Origin: Actinomycetota bacterium
GTDB taxonomy: Bacteria; Actinomycetota; Actinomycetes; Actinomycetales; Dermatophilaceae
Assembly (NCBI GenBank): GCA_020160805.1
Contig: JAIUPO010000004.1
Location: forward strand, 62,001-126,000
Direction: 5' to 3'
Length of the DNA stretch: 64,000 nucleotides
Made by a program: the position numbers and the translations under genes. The notes under the pieces are model-generated. The model made no database searches and had not been told where the DNA came from. It was given only the letters and a program-made list of their open reading frames with translations. This document shows, in pieces, positions 1 through 6,879 of this stretch (position 1 is the stretch's first letter; every line of letters starts with the position of its first letter).

Positions 1-288
1 TCCGCCGAGGATGGCGTGCGGATGGGCACCGTCAACCGCGCCGTCCCGCATGCGGAACTTGAGGCGGCGGGCCTGGAGTGGGGGCGGCTCATCAACGGCA
101 AGAGCCCGACCGCGCAGCGGATGCTGAAGTATTCGTTCAACCTGATCGACGACGGCCTCGTCGGTCAGCAGCTCTTCGCCGGCGAGACCACCCGCCTGGC
201 GTATATGACGGACGAAGCCCAGGAGGGCCGCGACCAGTTCCTTGAAAAGCGCGAACCAGACTGGTCGCCCTATCCCTGGTACTACTGA
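1..288 (+). CDS. menB: 1,4-dihydroxy-2-naphthoyl-CoA synthase, C-terminal part
   Basis: This is the last 95 codons of a crotonase-family enzyme; the start lies before the window. MenB closes the second ring of menaquinone by converting o-succinylbenzoyl-CoA to 1,4-dihydroxy-2-naphthoyl-CoA in the cytoplasm. The tail FLEKREPDWSPYPWYY followed by TGA is the typical MenB C-terminus, and the preceding residues (GVRMGTVNRAVPH, SPTAQRMLKYSFNL) fit the family. The gene is intact at its 3' end: a mobile element is inserted exactly at the stop codon and its left junction supplies or preserves the last codons. Only the C-terminus is visible, so catalytic residues cannot be checked. Confidence 0.93.
   Translation, partial: SAEDGVRMGTVNRAVPHAELEAAGLEWGRLINGKSPTAQRMLKYSFNLIDDGLVGQQLFAGETTRLAYMTDEAQEGRDQFLEKREPDWSPYPWYY
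274..288. repeat. attL core: 15-bp direct repeat at menB stop
   Basis: The sequence CCCTGGTACTACTGA, which encodes the last residues and stop of menB, recurs exactly at 18423-18437. The copies bracket a segment carrying a tyrosine recombinase, an excisionase-like gene and a relaxase, so they are read as the att core. Integration at a gene 3' end with the coding sequence preserved is common for such recombinases. The exact crossover point within the repeat is not visible. Confidence 0.85.
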
Positions 289-344
289 TTCAGGGAGGTT
301 CCCGCAGTTCAGAGCCGGTTTAGGGGTGTCGGGATACCCCTCTG

Positions 345-369
345 GTCCGCAAATAGTCCGCAAGAATTT
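345..369 (+). repeat. left terminal repeat, putative recombinase arm sites
   Basis: GTCCGCAAA, one base (T), then AGTCCGCAAGAATTT: two tandem GTCCGCAA units starting 57 bases inside the left core. The same arrangement, differing only at the single spacer base, occurs in the same orientation at 18273-18297 near the right end. Short direct repeats flanking the core are typical arm-type sites for phage-like tyrosine recombinases; that role is inferred here. Just upstream, 322-341 holds a small inverted repeat, AGGGGT and ACCCCT around 8 bases. Confidence 0.6.
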
Positions 370-408
370 TTGTACAGCGTCACGAGTGGGCTACGCGAGG
401 GTGCTTGC

Positions 409-481
409 TCCACTGCTTACGCTCGCGATGGCTCCGCCACGGCAACGCCGCCCGCCAGGGTCGCCGAGCGTAAGCAGTGGA
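409..481. repeat. 17-bp perfect inverted repeat, long hairpin
   Basis: TCCACTGCTTACGCTCG at 409-425 is matched exactly by its reverse complement at 465-481, with a 39-base GC-rich loop. It lies in the non-coding left end of the element (289-607). There is no U-tract, so a simple terminator is unlikely. It could be a structured RNA, a protein binding site or part of a transfer origin. Apart from this hairpin, the terminal repeat and the promoter before the next gene, nothing else is recognisable in 289-607. Confidence 0.6.
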
Positions 482-537
482 CAGCGTTGCTGTGGAAGCC
501 TGACGTGTTCATTGGCCAGCGCAACGCCCAGCGGCAT

Positions 538-571
538 TAGACAGCGGTGTTACCCGTGGTACTTTGGTACC
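538..571 (+). promoter_or_regulatory. candidate promoter with overlapping operator
   Basis: TAGACA at 538-543 and TACTTT at 560-565, 16 bases apart, could be -35 and -10 boxes. A perfect inverted repeat, GGTAC-TTTG-GTACC (558-571), covers the -10. It lies just before a ribbon-helix-helix-type gene, the arrangement expected for an autoregulated antitoxin promoter. This assignment is inference from position and pattern only. Confidence 0.35.
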
Positions 572-607
572 CGAGGTCATCTTCCCTGACCTGAAGGAGC
601 AACCGTC

Positions 608-868
608 ATGGCTACCGCAACCGCACCGATCAAGGTCGACGTCGCGACTGATGAGCTCGTCTCGCACGCAGCTCACTTCATGTCCCGCTCGAAGAAGGAC
701 ATCGTCGACGCTGCCGTGCGTGAGTACATCGACGCGCACCGCGCCGAGATCAACGCCGGTATCAAGACCGCGCTCGGTCAGCTCAACGGCACCGATGCCG
801 CTGCTGTCTCGATGATGACCGGCCTGAGCGCCGACGAGCTCGACGACCTCGGCGGCCTGACGACGTAG
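608..868 (+). CDS. small ribbon-helix-helix-like protein, possible antitoxin
   Basis: An 86-residue acidic protein. The start is set by a strong ribosome site, GAAGGAG at 593-599, eight bases before ATG. The segment KVDVATDELVSHAAHFMSRS then KKDIVDAAVREYIDAHR resembles a strand-helix-helix DNA-binding domain of the VapB/ParD kind (residues about 8-45). The tail (LSADELDDLGGL) is acidic and could contact a partner. A perfect GGTAC/GTACC inverted repeat overlaps its likely promoter, which suits autoregulation. It lies 46 bases before a 258-residue gene of unknown function in the same orientation. Antitoxin function is a hypothesis; a plain regulator is equally possible. Confidence 0.6.
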   Translation: MATATAPIKVDVATDELVSHAAHFMSRSKKDIVDAAVREYIDAHRAEINAGIKTALGQLNGTDAAAVSMMTGLSADELDDLGGLTT

Positions 869-914
869 CCTCATCGGCGCACGCCTCGTCGTACGCGGAC
901 GCTAGATTCATTGC

Positions 915-1691
915 ATGGCCTCAGATCCGATCAGCGTGCGCCCCACCCGGCGTTGCCTCGCCGATCTTGAGGTGGATCTGCCGGATCTCGGCGTGCCGCT
1001 CGACGAGGTCGACGACGTCATTGTCGTAAACGCTCAAGCCCTGCCGGAGCAGCGAGACGCAGGCGGGGCTGAGCGGGTCGTCTCGCTGTCAGATCGCGTC
1101 TGGTTCAAGGTCAAGACCTCGGACCGCCGGGCGGTCGTTACGGAGTTGCGCGAGTCGGAACTGCCTGAGTGGATCCCCGCAAGCCGCGGTTCCTGGTGGA
1201 TTGGCGCCGCGGGCCGTCGCCAGAACGACAGCCCCCAGCGTGACTTCTACGCGTCCCTACAGCGCGAATGCACCGCGGGCAGGATGGTCTCGACCGATCA
1301 CCTGCTGCCGGGTGAGTGGGACTGGAAGAGACTGAGTGCCGAACAGGCGGTCGCGTGGCGTCGTGAGATGAAGCGGATGGTGATCCGTCTGATCGCCATG
1401 TCTTTGAAGAACGGGCACGTTGCGGTTGCGGAGTTCCGGAAGCACCGCATCAAGGCGCTGGCGAGGGCCGCGAACGGTCACGAGGCGTACCTGGCGATCA
1501 TCGCCGAGGGCGTGCCAGATCCGCAGGTCTTCGCTCTTCTGCTCGACTGCGTTCCGGGAGTGTCGCCTGACGACTGGCAGGCTGAGCCGTCGCCGATGGC
1601 CGAGATGACTCTGGCGCCCGGCGAGATCATCTGGTCGACGCTGTTCCCCTCAGAGGTCGCCAGCGCCATCCTCGAAATGGACGACGGCTGA
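915..1691 (+). CDS. hypothetical protein, possible partner of the RHH protein
   Basis: A 258-residue protein that I do not recognise. There is no Shine-Dalgarno sequence; instead TAGATT lies at 903-908, six bases before ATG, as in leaderless actinobacterial genes. The N-terminal third is acidic with a repeated DLPDLG/LDEVDD pattern. The middle contains WWIGAAGRRQND and a basic helical stretch (WRREMKRMVIRLIAMSLKNG). There are no signal peptide or membrane segments. It follows a small RHH protein, so a toxin role is conceivable but unsupported by any motif. Its last 42 bases overlap the 3' end of the convergent integrase gene. Confidence 0.6.
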   Translation: MASDPISVRPTRRCLADLEVDLPDLGVPLDEVDDVIVVNAQALPEQRDAGGAERVVSLSDRVWFKVKTSDRRAVVTELRESELPEWIPASRGSWWIGAAGRRQNDSPQRDFYASLQRECTAGRMVSTDHLLPGEWDWKRLSAEQAVAWRREMKRMVIRLIAMSLKNGHVAVAEFRKHRIKALARAANGHEAYLAIIAEGVPDPQVFALLLDCVPGVSPDDWQAEPSPMAEMTLAPGEIIWSTLFPSEVASAILEMDDG

Positions 1692-2780
1692 ACCGAGCGC
1701 CTGCTTCATAAGATCGTTGGCGGCGGCTCGCGTGCGGTCCTCGGCCGTCGGCCAGAGATGGCTGTAGGTGTTTAGAGTCGTGGTCGCGGTCGAGTGGCCG
1801 AGGGCACGTTGCACGGTGACGACGTCGCATCCGGCCGCGATGAGCCCCGAGGCGTAGAAGTGCCGCAAGTCGTGGAGCCGGACGTGCGGGAGCTTCGCTG
1901 CGTTGCGTGTGGCCCGCCACCGCCAGGTGATGTCGTTGTCGTACATCGGTCCGTCGCCGACCGTGAAGAGCCAGTCGTCGGGCTCGGCATCGGGCAAGTG
2001 AGCGGCCACGTGCTCCGACACGACCGTGACCAGCTCGTCGGGCAGGTAGATCACGCGTTCGGAGCCGTACTTCGGCAGCCGGACGACGTAGGTGGATCCG
2101 TCGCGCTGCAGCTGGCGCGAGAGGGTCAAGATCCGCCGCAGGAAGTCGATGTCACCGAATTGGACGGCTGCTGCTTCGCCCTTGCGGAGGCCGGCAAAGG
2201 CGCAGAGTGCCACGTAGGCGCGGAAGCCCTTGCGGGTGGAGACGCGGGTGCTGTCGGCGTGCGCGAGCAGTCGTCCGACTTCCTCGACGCTCGGGATCTG
2301 CATGGCGGCCTCGGCCTTGCGACGCCTGGGGAGGGTGACACCGATGCACGGGTCGGTGCCGATGACGCGGTCGGCGACCGCGGCGCGGAACACCGAGCGG
2401 ACGATGACGAACCGGGTTTTGACCGTCGAGGGCGCCCAACGCTCGGACGCAGTCTTGACCCAGGTTTCGACGTGCGAGCGACGGATCGACTTGAACGGCA
2501 GGTCGCCGAACGGAACCGACCCGACCGCCAGGTCGGCGTTGGCCCTGGTTGATGGCAGCCACAACTGCCGCGGGGCCCAGTCGGCGTAGAAGTCCTCGAA
2601 GGTGACGTTGCCTGCGCAGGGTTCGACCCACGTGCCGTCGCGTAGCGTCGAGGTGACCTCGTCGAGCCAGCGCTGGGCGTCGATGCGGCGCTCGAAGTGG
2701 CGCGAGCGTTCGCGGCCACGTTCATCGCGGTAGCGGGCGCGCCACCGTCCGTCTGGGCGTTTGGCGATGTTGCCGGCCAT
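1650..2780 (-). CDS. int: tyrosine recombinase (integrase) of the element
   Basis: A 376-residue phage-type integrase. The N-terminal arm-binding part (GRWRARYRDERGRERSRHF) is followed by a SAM-like core-binding domain (about 60-150) and the catalytic domain. All catalytic residues are visible: R199 (AGLRKGE), K237 (LPKYGSERV), H303 and R306 (HDLRH), H329 (ALGHST) and the nucleophile Y339 (LNTYSH). The start has an excellent ribosome site, AAGGGAGGTGA, just upstream. It lies downstream of the AlpA-like gene in the same direction, so both are probably co-transcribed. It is expected to catalyse integration and, with the excisionase, excision between the 15-bp cores at menB. Confidence 0.95.
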   Translation of the reverse strand: MAGNIAKRPDGRWRARYRDERGRERSRHFERRIDAQRWLDEVTSTLRDGTWVEPCAGNVTFEDFYADWAPRQLWLPSTRANADLAVGSVPFGDLPFKSIRRSHVETWVKTASERWAPSTVKTRFVIVRSVFRAAVADRVIGTDPCIGVTLPRRRKAEAAMQIPSVEEVGRLLAHADSTRVSTRKGFRAYVALCAFAGLRKGEAAAVQFGDIDFLRRILTLSRQLQRDGSTYVVRLPKYGSERVIYLPDELVTVVSEHVAAHLPDAEPDDWLFTVGDGPMYDNDITWRWRATRNAAKLPHVRLHDLRHFYASGLIAAGCDVVTVQRALGHSTATTTLNTYSHLWPTAEDRTRAAANDLMKQALGSAVVHFEDGAGDL

Positions 2781-2871
2781 GGGTCACCTCCCTTCGGCTA
2801 TCGACAGACTCGGGTCAGAGCGCGTGCAAGCCGCGAAGGCGTACGCGACCTTGTGGAGAACTCGGCGGGAA

Positions 2872-3105
2872 TCAGGCCTGTGCACCTCCGTCGTCGGGCC
2901 GTCGGCCCTGGTCGCCGCGCCAGAGGATCAGCTCGGTCCTCCAGTAGCGGACGTGCCGGCCCAGTCGGAAGCTGAACGGCCCGTCGCCGCAGTAGCGCCA
3001 GTAACGCATGGTGGCGACGGGCACGCGGAGGAAAGCGGCTGCTTCCTCGATGCTGAGCATCTCGTCGTTCTCGTGGTTGTCGTCGGTCTGGAACTTGGTG
3101 GTCAT
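2872..3105 (-). CDS. AlpA/excisionase-like helix-turn-helix protein
   Basis: A 77-residue protein with a MerR-like HTH: LSIEEAAAFLRVPVATMRYW and then a wing ending in RLGRHVRYWRTELILW, which is the AlpA/HTH_17 pattern used by excisionases. The start is supported by AAGGAG upstream. It precedes the integrase by about 90 bases in the same direction, the usual xis-int order. The role is inferred: bending DNA at the att arms and steering the integrase towards excision, possibly also repressing or activating its own promoter in the repeat-rich region 3106-3526. Confidence 0.85.
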   Translation of the reverse strand: MTTKFQTDDNHENDEMLSIEEAAAFLRVPVATMRYWRYCGDGPFSFRLGRHVRYWRTELILWRGDQGRRPDDGGAQA

Positions 3106-3213
3106 CGGGCTCTCCTTGTCGTTGTGGGTGATGGGTGTTCGGGACCCTCAAGCGCCACTGGGGGTGGCGAGTGGACATCGTTGGCTCCACTTTCCTCAGG
3201 CAAGGCACCAAAA

Positions 3214-3263
3214 ATCGCCCGTCCTGAGGTGCGCCCGCCCTGTCCGGGAGGAGGACGGGCGAT
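3214..3263. repeat. 12-bp inverted repeat within GGACGGGCG iterations
   Basis: ATCGCCCGTCCT (3214-3225) pairs with AGGACGGGCGAT (3252-3263) around a 26-base loop. The word GGACGGGCG then recurs in direct orientation at about 3266, 3422 and 3446, giving five copies counting the inverted one. All lie in the 421-base gene-free stretch 3106-3526 between the relaxase 3' end and the excisionase 5' end. An iteron-like cluster with a hairpin in this position could be an origin of transfer or a regulatory region for xis. Neither role can be proved here. Confidence 0.5.
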
Positions 3264-3276
3264 GGGACGGGCGCAG

Positions 3277-3292
3277 GCGTTTGTGCTGGTCA
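3277..3292 (+). repeat. copy of GTTTGTGCWGGTCA repeat
   Basis: GCGTTTGTGCTGGTCA, 14 of 16 bases identical to the copies at 3457-3472 and 18344-18359. Together with the second copy 180 bases further on, it lies in the non-coding segment upstream of the excisionase gene. Confidence 0.5.
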
Positions 3293-3456
3293 GGCGCCTG
3301 TTGGGGGGCGCCCCTCCGAAAGTCGAAAATCTCTCGGATGGTGAGACGAGAGGGGTGGTCATGACCCCAGCGTGGAGAGGAGGGGGCACCAAGTTGCGCC
3401 CACGGACGAGCTGCGAATGGGGGACGGGCGGACCACGGGCGAGTAGGACGGGCGGA

Positions 3457-3472
3457 GTGTTTGTGCAGGTCA
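3457..3472 (+). repeat. GTGTTTGTGCAGGTCA repeat, internal copy
   Basis: This 16-mer is identical to 18344-18359 near attR and in the same orientation. Sharing between the int/xis region and the element end suggests a binding site for an element-encoded protein (integrase, excisionase or relaxase). A degenerate relative, TTTTTGTACAGCGTCA, may lie at 366-381 next to the left terminal repeat. Confidence 0.5.
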
Positions 3473-3526
3473 AACCCGCCCGTGGTGACTCGCCTGTGGT
3501 GCGCGGAAAAGTTGTTTGGTGCGGTG

Positions 3527-6223
3527 TCAGAATCCGATCCCCGGACCGCGGCGGGCGGGCCGTGAGGGTCCGGGAGTAGCCGACTGCCATGACTCGAAGT
3601 CGCGCTGGTTCTCGGACTTCCGCTCCCGAGTGCTGTCCTTCGCGGCCGCTGTCGCGCGTGCCCTCGCGGGCGCCACCGGCCCGTAGCGGTCGATGTCGTC
3701 GATGGCTCGGAGACGAGCGTGGGCGACACCGAGATCGGCCCGGTCGAGTGAGAACGCCTGCTCCCAGATCGCCTTGGCCTGTGCGCGGGTGTCCGCGACG
3801 ACGTGGGCGACGTTTTCGTGTCGGCCCCGGGTCATCCCGACGTACCCTGCCGCTGACGAGGTCGAATCGCCGATGACCATGTGGCCGGAGGCGGTGGTCT
3901 CACCCTGGGCGCCGTAGACGGTGGTGGCGTAAACGAGCTCAACCCAACCGTCGACGTACCAGGAGGGAAGGTCGCGGACCTGGCCGTGCTCGTTGCGAAG
4001 CGTCACTGTGGCGTCGCCGCCGATGTGGGTGATAGTCCAGGTCTGCCGGTTGGCGACTCCGAGCTTCCAGTCGTTGCGCCGGGTCGCGACCCGATCGCCG
4101 ACGCCCAGACGTTCACCAGTCGCGTTGACCACGACGCGCACATCATCGATGGCGCCAGCGTCGACGAGCCGGTCGCGGATGGCGCTGTTGAGCGCGGCAA
4201 CCTGCTCGCGGCTGTCGGCCATCAAAGCCTGCCGAGAGCGGCCTCTGAGGATCGCGTCGGTGGTCTTCGCGGCAAGGGCCTGGACACGCTCGGGCGCGCT
4301 TGCATGCAGCCGAATCTGGCCGCGTTCCCAGAGTTCGTCGAAGACGGCCTCTCCGCGTCGCATCCGGCGGCTGAGGTCGGCGTAGGAGGGGTCGGCGAAC
4401 CTGTGCACCACGTCCAGACTGATCGTCCCCTCGGGGCCGGCATGCCGGGCGGCGAGGTCGAGGACACCGCCGCGGCCGACGGCCGGGAGCTGGTGGCGGT
4501 CGCCCATGAACACCACCCGGGCTCCGCACGCTGATGCGATCTCCAAGAGTGCCCGGGCCGTGTCCTGGCCAAGCATTCCGGCCTCGTCGACGACAAGAAG
4601 GTCACCGCGACCCAGGGCAGCCCTCGGGTCGCCGGGGCCGTCGTCGGTGCGGGTCCATTGGCCGTCCTCGTCCCAGCGCCATCCCCACTGGTGAGCCAGC
4701 CACGCGGCCGAGAATGCCGGAGCGTCGATCTCCCCTGACGCGACCTCGGCCCCCTTGAGCGTCGGTGTCACCACCATCAGTCGTCGGCTCTGCGCCGCGA
4801 GTAGCCGCCGGGTGACAACCAAGGTCGTCGTCTTGCCCGCGCCGGCCGCACCTTCAATGACCAAGAGATGCTTGCTGCCCGCCATGGCGGCGACTGCGTT
4901 GCGCTGTGCGGGGTCGAGACTGATCGCCACCGCCGCAGGCAGTTTCGTGTCAGGACCGGTGGCGGAGGCCTGGAGCCCGAGCAGCCGACAGATCCGGTCT
5001 TCGATCGCAATCACCCGAGGTGACGTCAACGCGCGGACGTCTTCCGGAACGTCGTCTCGATCCAGCAACGGCGTGCAGGCGGCGACGGCGCGGACTGCGA
5101 GGTCCTCGGCGAGCTCGATGCGCACTGCAGGGTCGGCGACCAGGCCGGTCGAGGCGATCCATTGCTCGATCTGGCCCCGGATATCGGCGGCGTTCCAGGC
5201 CGACCGCTTGGCGCCGAGCCGGGAGAGCACGAGAGTGGCCGCGGCATCGCGATCGAGCTCGCCAACCCTCGGGGAGACCACGGCCGCGGGTAACCGCCCG
5301 TCGCGATAGCCGAGACGACGCAACTCGTCATTCCAGACCGCCACCATTGCGGCGCCGTCTTTCGGGACGACCTTGTCCGGTCGCGATTGTGCCCAGGCGC
5401 GTCGATCCCACGCTTGCCGCAATCGCGGACCGGGCACCTCGCCCGGATGCTCAGCCCGCCACTCGGCTTCGAGCTTGTCGATGTTGCGCTCGATCTGCGC
5501 GGCGCGAGCGCTGAACCGCGCTGCGTACGGCGCCAACTCCACGACCTCACCCGATGTCGGATCGAAGCTCAGCCCGTGCTCGGCCAGCGTTCTCCGGAAA
5601 TCGCGGTCGGTGGAAACAGCCGCGTGCCCGATCCCGTTGATCGCATCGAGGAGGTCGCGGGTTCCGACCGAGTGCAGGCCACGCCACTTCCCGTCGGCGA
5701 AGACCCGGGCGTTGATCTGGAGGTGGAGGTGCCGGTGAGGGTCGCCGGCCCGGGATGTGTAGTGCCGGATCACCGCGGCCTCGACCTGCTCGACCGGCAC
5801 CTGTACTTGTCGTCCCCGCGGCCCGACACGTGTTGTCGCGTGCGCGGCGACCCAGCCGATGATCTGCTCGGCCGCGCGACCCTGCGCCTCGTCCAGCGCC
5901 GCCGAGACTTTCGGATATAGGGCGGCGGCCAGTGACCACGTCTTCGGGCCGTTCACGGTCACCTCGACAAACCGCAGCGCGTTCGCGTCATCGCGCAAAC
6001 GTCCCTTGGCCTTGCCGGTCTCGACGTCGTGCCCGCCTACCCACTGCTCGTAGGTCTGGCCATCGAGTTCTCCTGCATGCCTCGGACTCACCGAGTCGCT
6101 CACCTCGGCGATGTAGCGAGTCGCGACCCCTGCGCCCTCGGTGAGGTAGTAGTCGTCGGCCCGCGAGTGGTCGGCCTCGACGTAGGCGCGCGCGGCCGTC
6201 GCCGAGCCGCGGTAGAACTTCAT
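3527..6223 (-). CDS. MobF-family relaxase with C-terminal helicase (TrwC/TraI-like)
   Basis: An 898-residue protein starting at MKFYRGSATAARAYVEADHS; the frame is open for a further 45 codons upstream but these do not look like coding sequence. The N-terminal relaxase domain (1-300) has a tyrosine pair (Y25, Y26) and the metal-binding histidines H163, H165 and H167 in DPHRHLHL. The helicase half has a Walker A GAAGAGKTT (458-466), a Walker B LLVVDEAG (542-549) and a C-terminal UvrD/RecD-like motif (TTVYGAQGET). Such enzymes nick the origin of transfer, stay bound to the 5' end and unwind the strand. It is the only conjugation gene present, so transfer would depend on a helper's secretion system. 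Confidence 0.9.
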   Translation of the reverse strand: MKFYRGSATAARAYVEADHSRADDYYLTEGAGVATRYIAEVSDSVSPRHAGELDGQTYEQWVGGHDVETGKAKGRLRDDANALRFVEVTVNGPKTWSLAAALYPKVSAALDEAQGRAAEQIIGWVAAHATTRVGPRGRQVQVPVEQVEAAVIRHYTSRAGDPHRHLHLQINARVFADGKWRGLHSVGTRDLLDAINGIGHAAVSTDRDFRRTLAEHGLSFDPTSGEVVELAPYAARFSARAAQIERNIDKLEAEWRAEHPGEVPGPRLRQAWDRRAWAQSRPDKVVPKDGAAMVAVWNDELRRLGYRDGRLPAAVVSPRVGELDRDAAATLVLSRLGAKRSAWNAADIRGQIEQWIASTGLVADPAVRIELAEDLAVRAVAACTPLLDRDDVPEDVRALTSPRVIAIEDRICRLLGLQASATGPDTKLPAAVAISLDPAQRNAVAAMAGSKHLLVIEGAAGAGKTTTLVVTRRLLAAQSRRLMVVTPTLKGAEVASGEIDAPAFSAAWLAHQWGWRWDEDGQWTRTDDGPGDPRAALGRGDLLVVDEAGMLGQDTARALLEIASACGARVVFMGDRHQLPAVGRGGVLDLAARHAGPEGTISLDVVHRFADPSYADLSRRMRRGEAVFDELWERGQIRLHASAPERVQALAAKTTDAILRGRSRQALMADSREQVAALNSAIRDRLVDAGAIDDVRVVVNATGERLGVGDRVATRRNDWKLGVANRQTWTITHIGGDATVTLRNEHGQVRDLPSWYVDGWVELVYATTVYGAQGETTASGHMVIGDSTSSAAGYVGMTRGRHENVAHVVADTRAQAKAIWEQAFSLDRADLGVAHARLRAIDDIDRYGPVAPARARATAAAKDSTRERKSENQRDFESWQSATPGPSRPARRGPGIGF

Positions 6224-6553
6224 CCCGCCGTGCACGCCGACCACCCCGAATCCGGTGCAGGACGCGGCCTCAACGATGATCAGCAACGTCCAACAACTAC
6301 CCTTGAAATGACGCTCGGCCCGCCCTGGAGGGGGGACCGTCCACGTCCTTCGTAGCATGCGTGCCGCTCGATTTGGAGAGTCTGAGCGCGACTCGGAGCC
6401 GGGTCAGAGCGGAAAGTTGAGCAGCCAGCAACATCCGGCCACGACAAGCGATTCGAGCCGTCCAGGGTGCACAGCTCGCCTTCGGTGGGCCTTGTCCACA
6501 GTGCCTGCACCGGCGTTCTCGCCTTGAACGCCTCCGGCCAAACGCTGGCGATC
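6224..6553. other. gene-free divergent region between relaxase and small ORF
   Basis: This 330-base interval separates the divergent relaxase and the small gene at 6554. It must hold the relaxase promoter. I see no convincing -10/-35 pair, no long inverted repeat and no tRNA. It is a second possible location for the origin of transfer besides 3106-3526. Confidence 0.4.
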
Positions 6554-6838
6554 ATGACCCACTTCATGAACGAGGCTTACCTCGCTGCGTACGCCACGGC
6601 GCGATCCGCGCTGGCCGCCCTCGCGGATCAGGCCAACGGCGAGGACTCATTCAGGTATGAGCGCGCGCTGCTCTCCCTCGATGTGATCCACGACGGCGTC
6701 TTCCCGTCGACCTATCCGATCGTCGGCACACGCCGCGACCTCATGCTCTGGCTCGAAGGTGCGATCGGGCAGATGATCGTGCTCGACGGTGACGGCCTCG
6801 CGCTTGAACTGCTCCTTGGTGATGCGCTGAACCTCTGA
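6554..6838 (+). CDS. hypothetical small acidic protein
   Basis: A 94-residue protein (MTHFMNEAYLAAYATARSAL...) with a helical N-terminal half and a hydrophobic, acidic C-terminal half (MIVLDGDGLALELLLGDALNL region). No family is recognised. An alternative start is the ATG at 6566; neither has a strong ribosome site. It is the only + strand gene between the relaxase and the restriction cassette, and its 3' end faces the coiled-coil gene at 6880-8304. The codon pattern looks coding, but the evidence is modest. Confidence 0.5.
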   Translation: MTHFMNEAYLAAYATARSALAALADQANGEDSFRYERALLSLDVIHDGVFPSTYPIVGTRRDLMLWLEGAIGQMIVLDGDGLALELLLGDALNL

Positions 6839-6879
6839 TGGGGAGATCGCCACCACCGGCGGTCCCCCCTCAGAGGTCA

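Noticed and set aside
1-288. menB disrupted by the insertion
   Set aside because: The reading frame ends in the normal MenB C-terminus and stop at the junction, so the gene is preserved.
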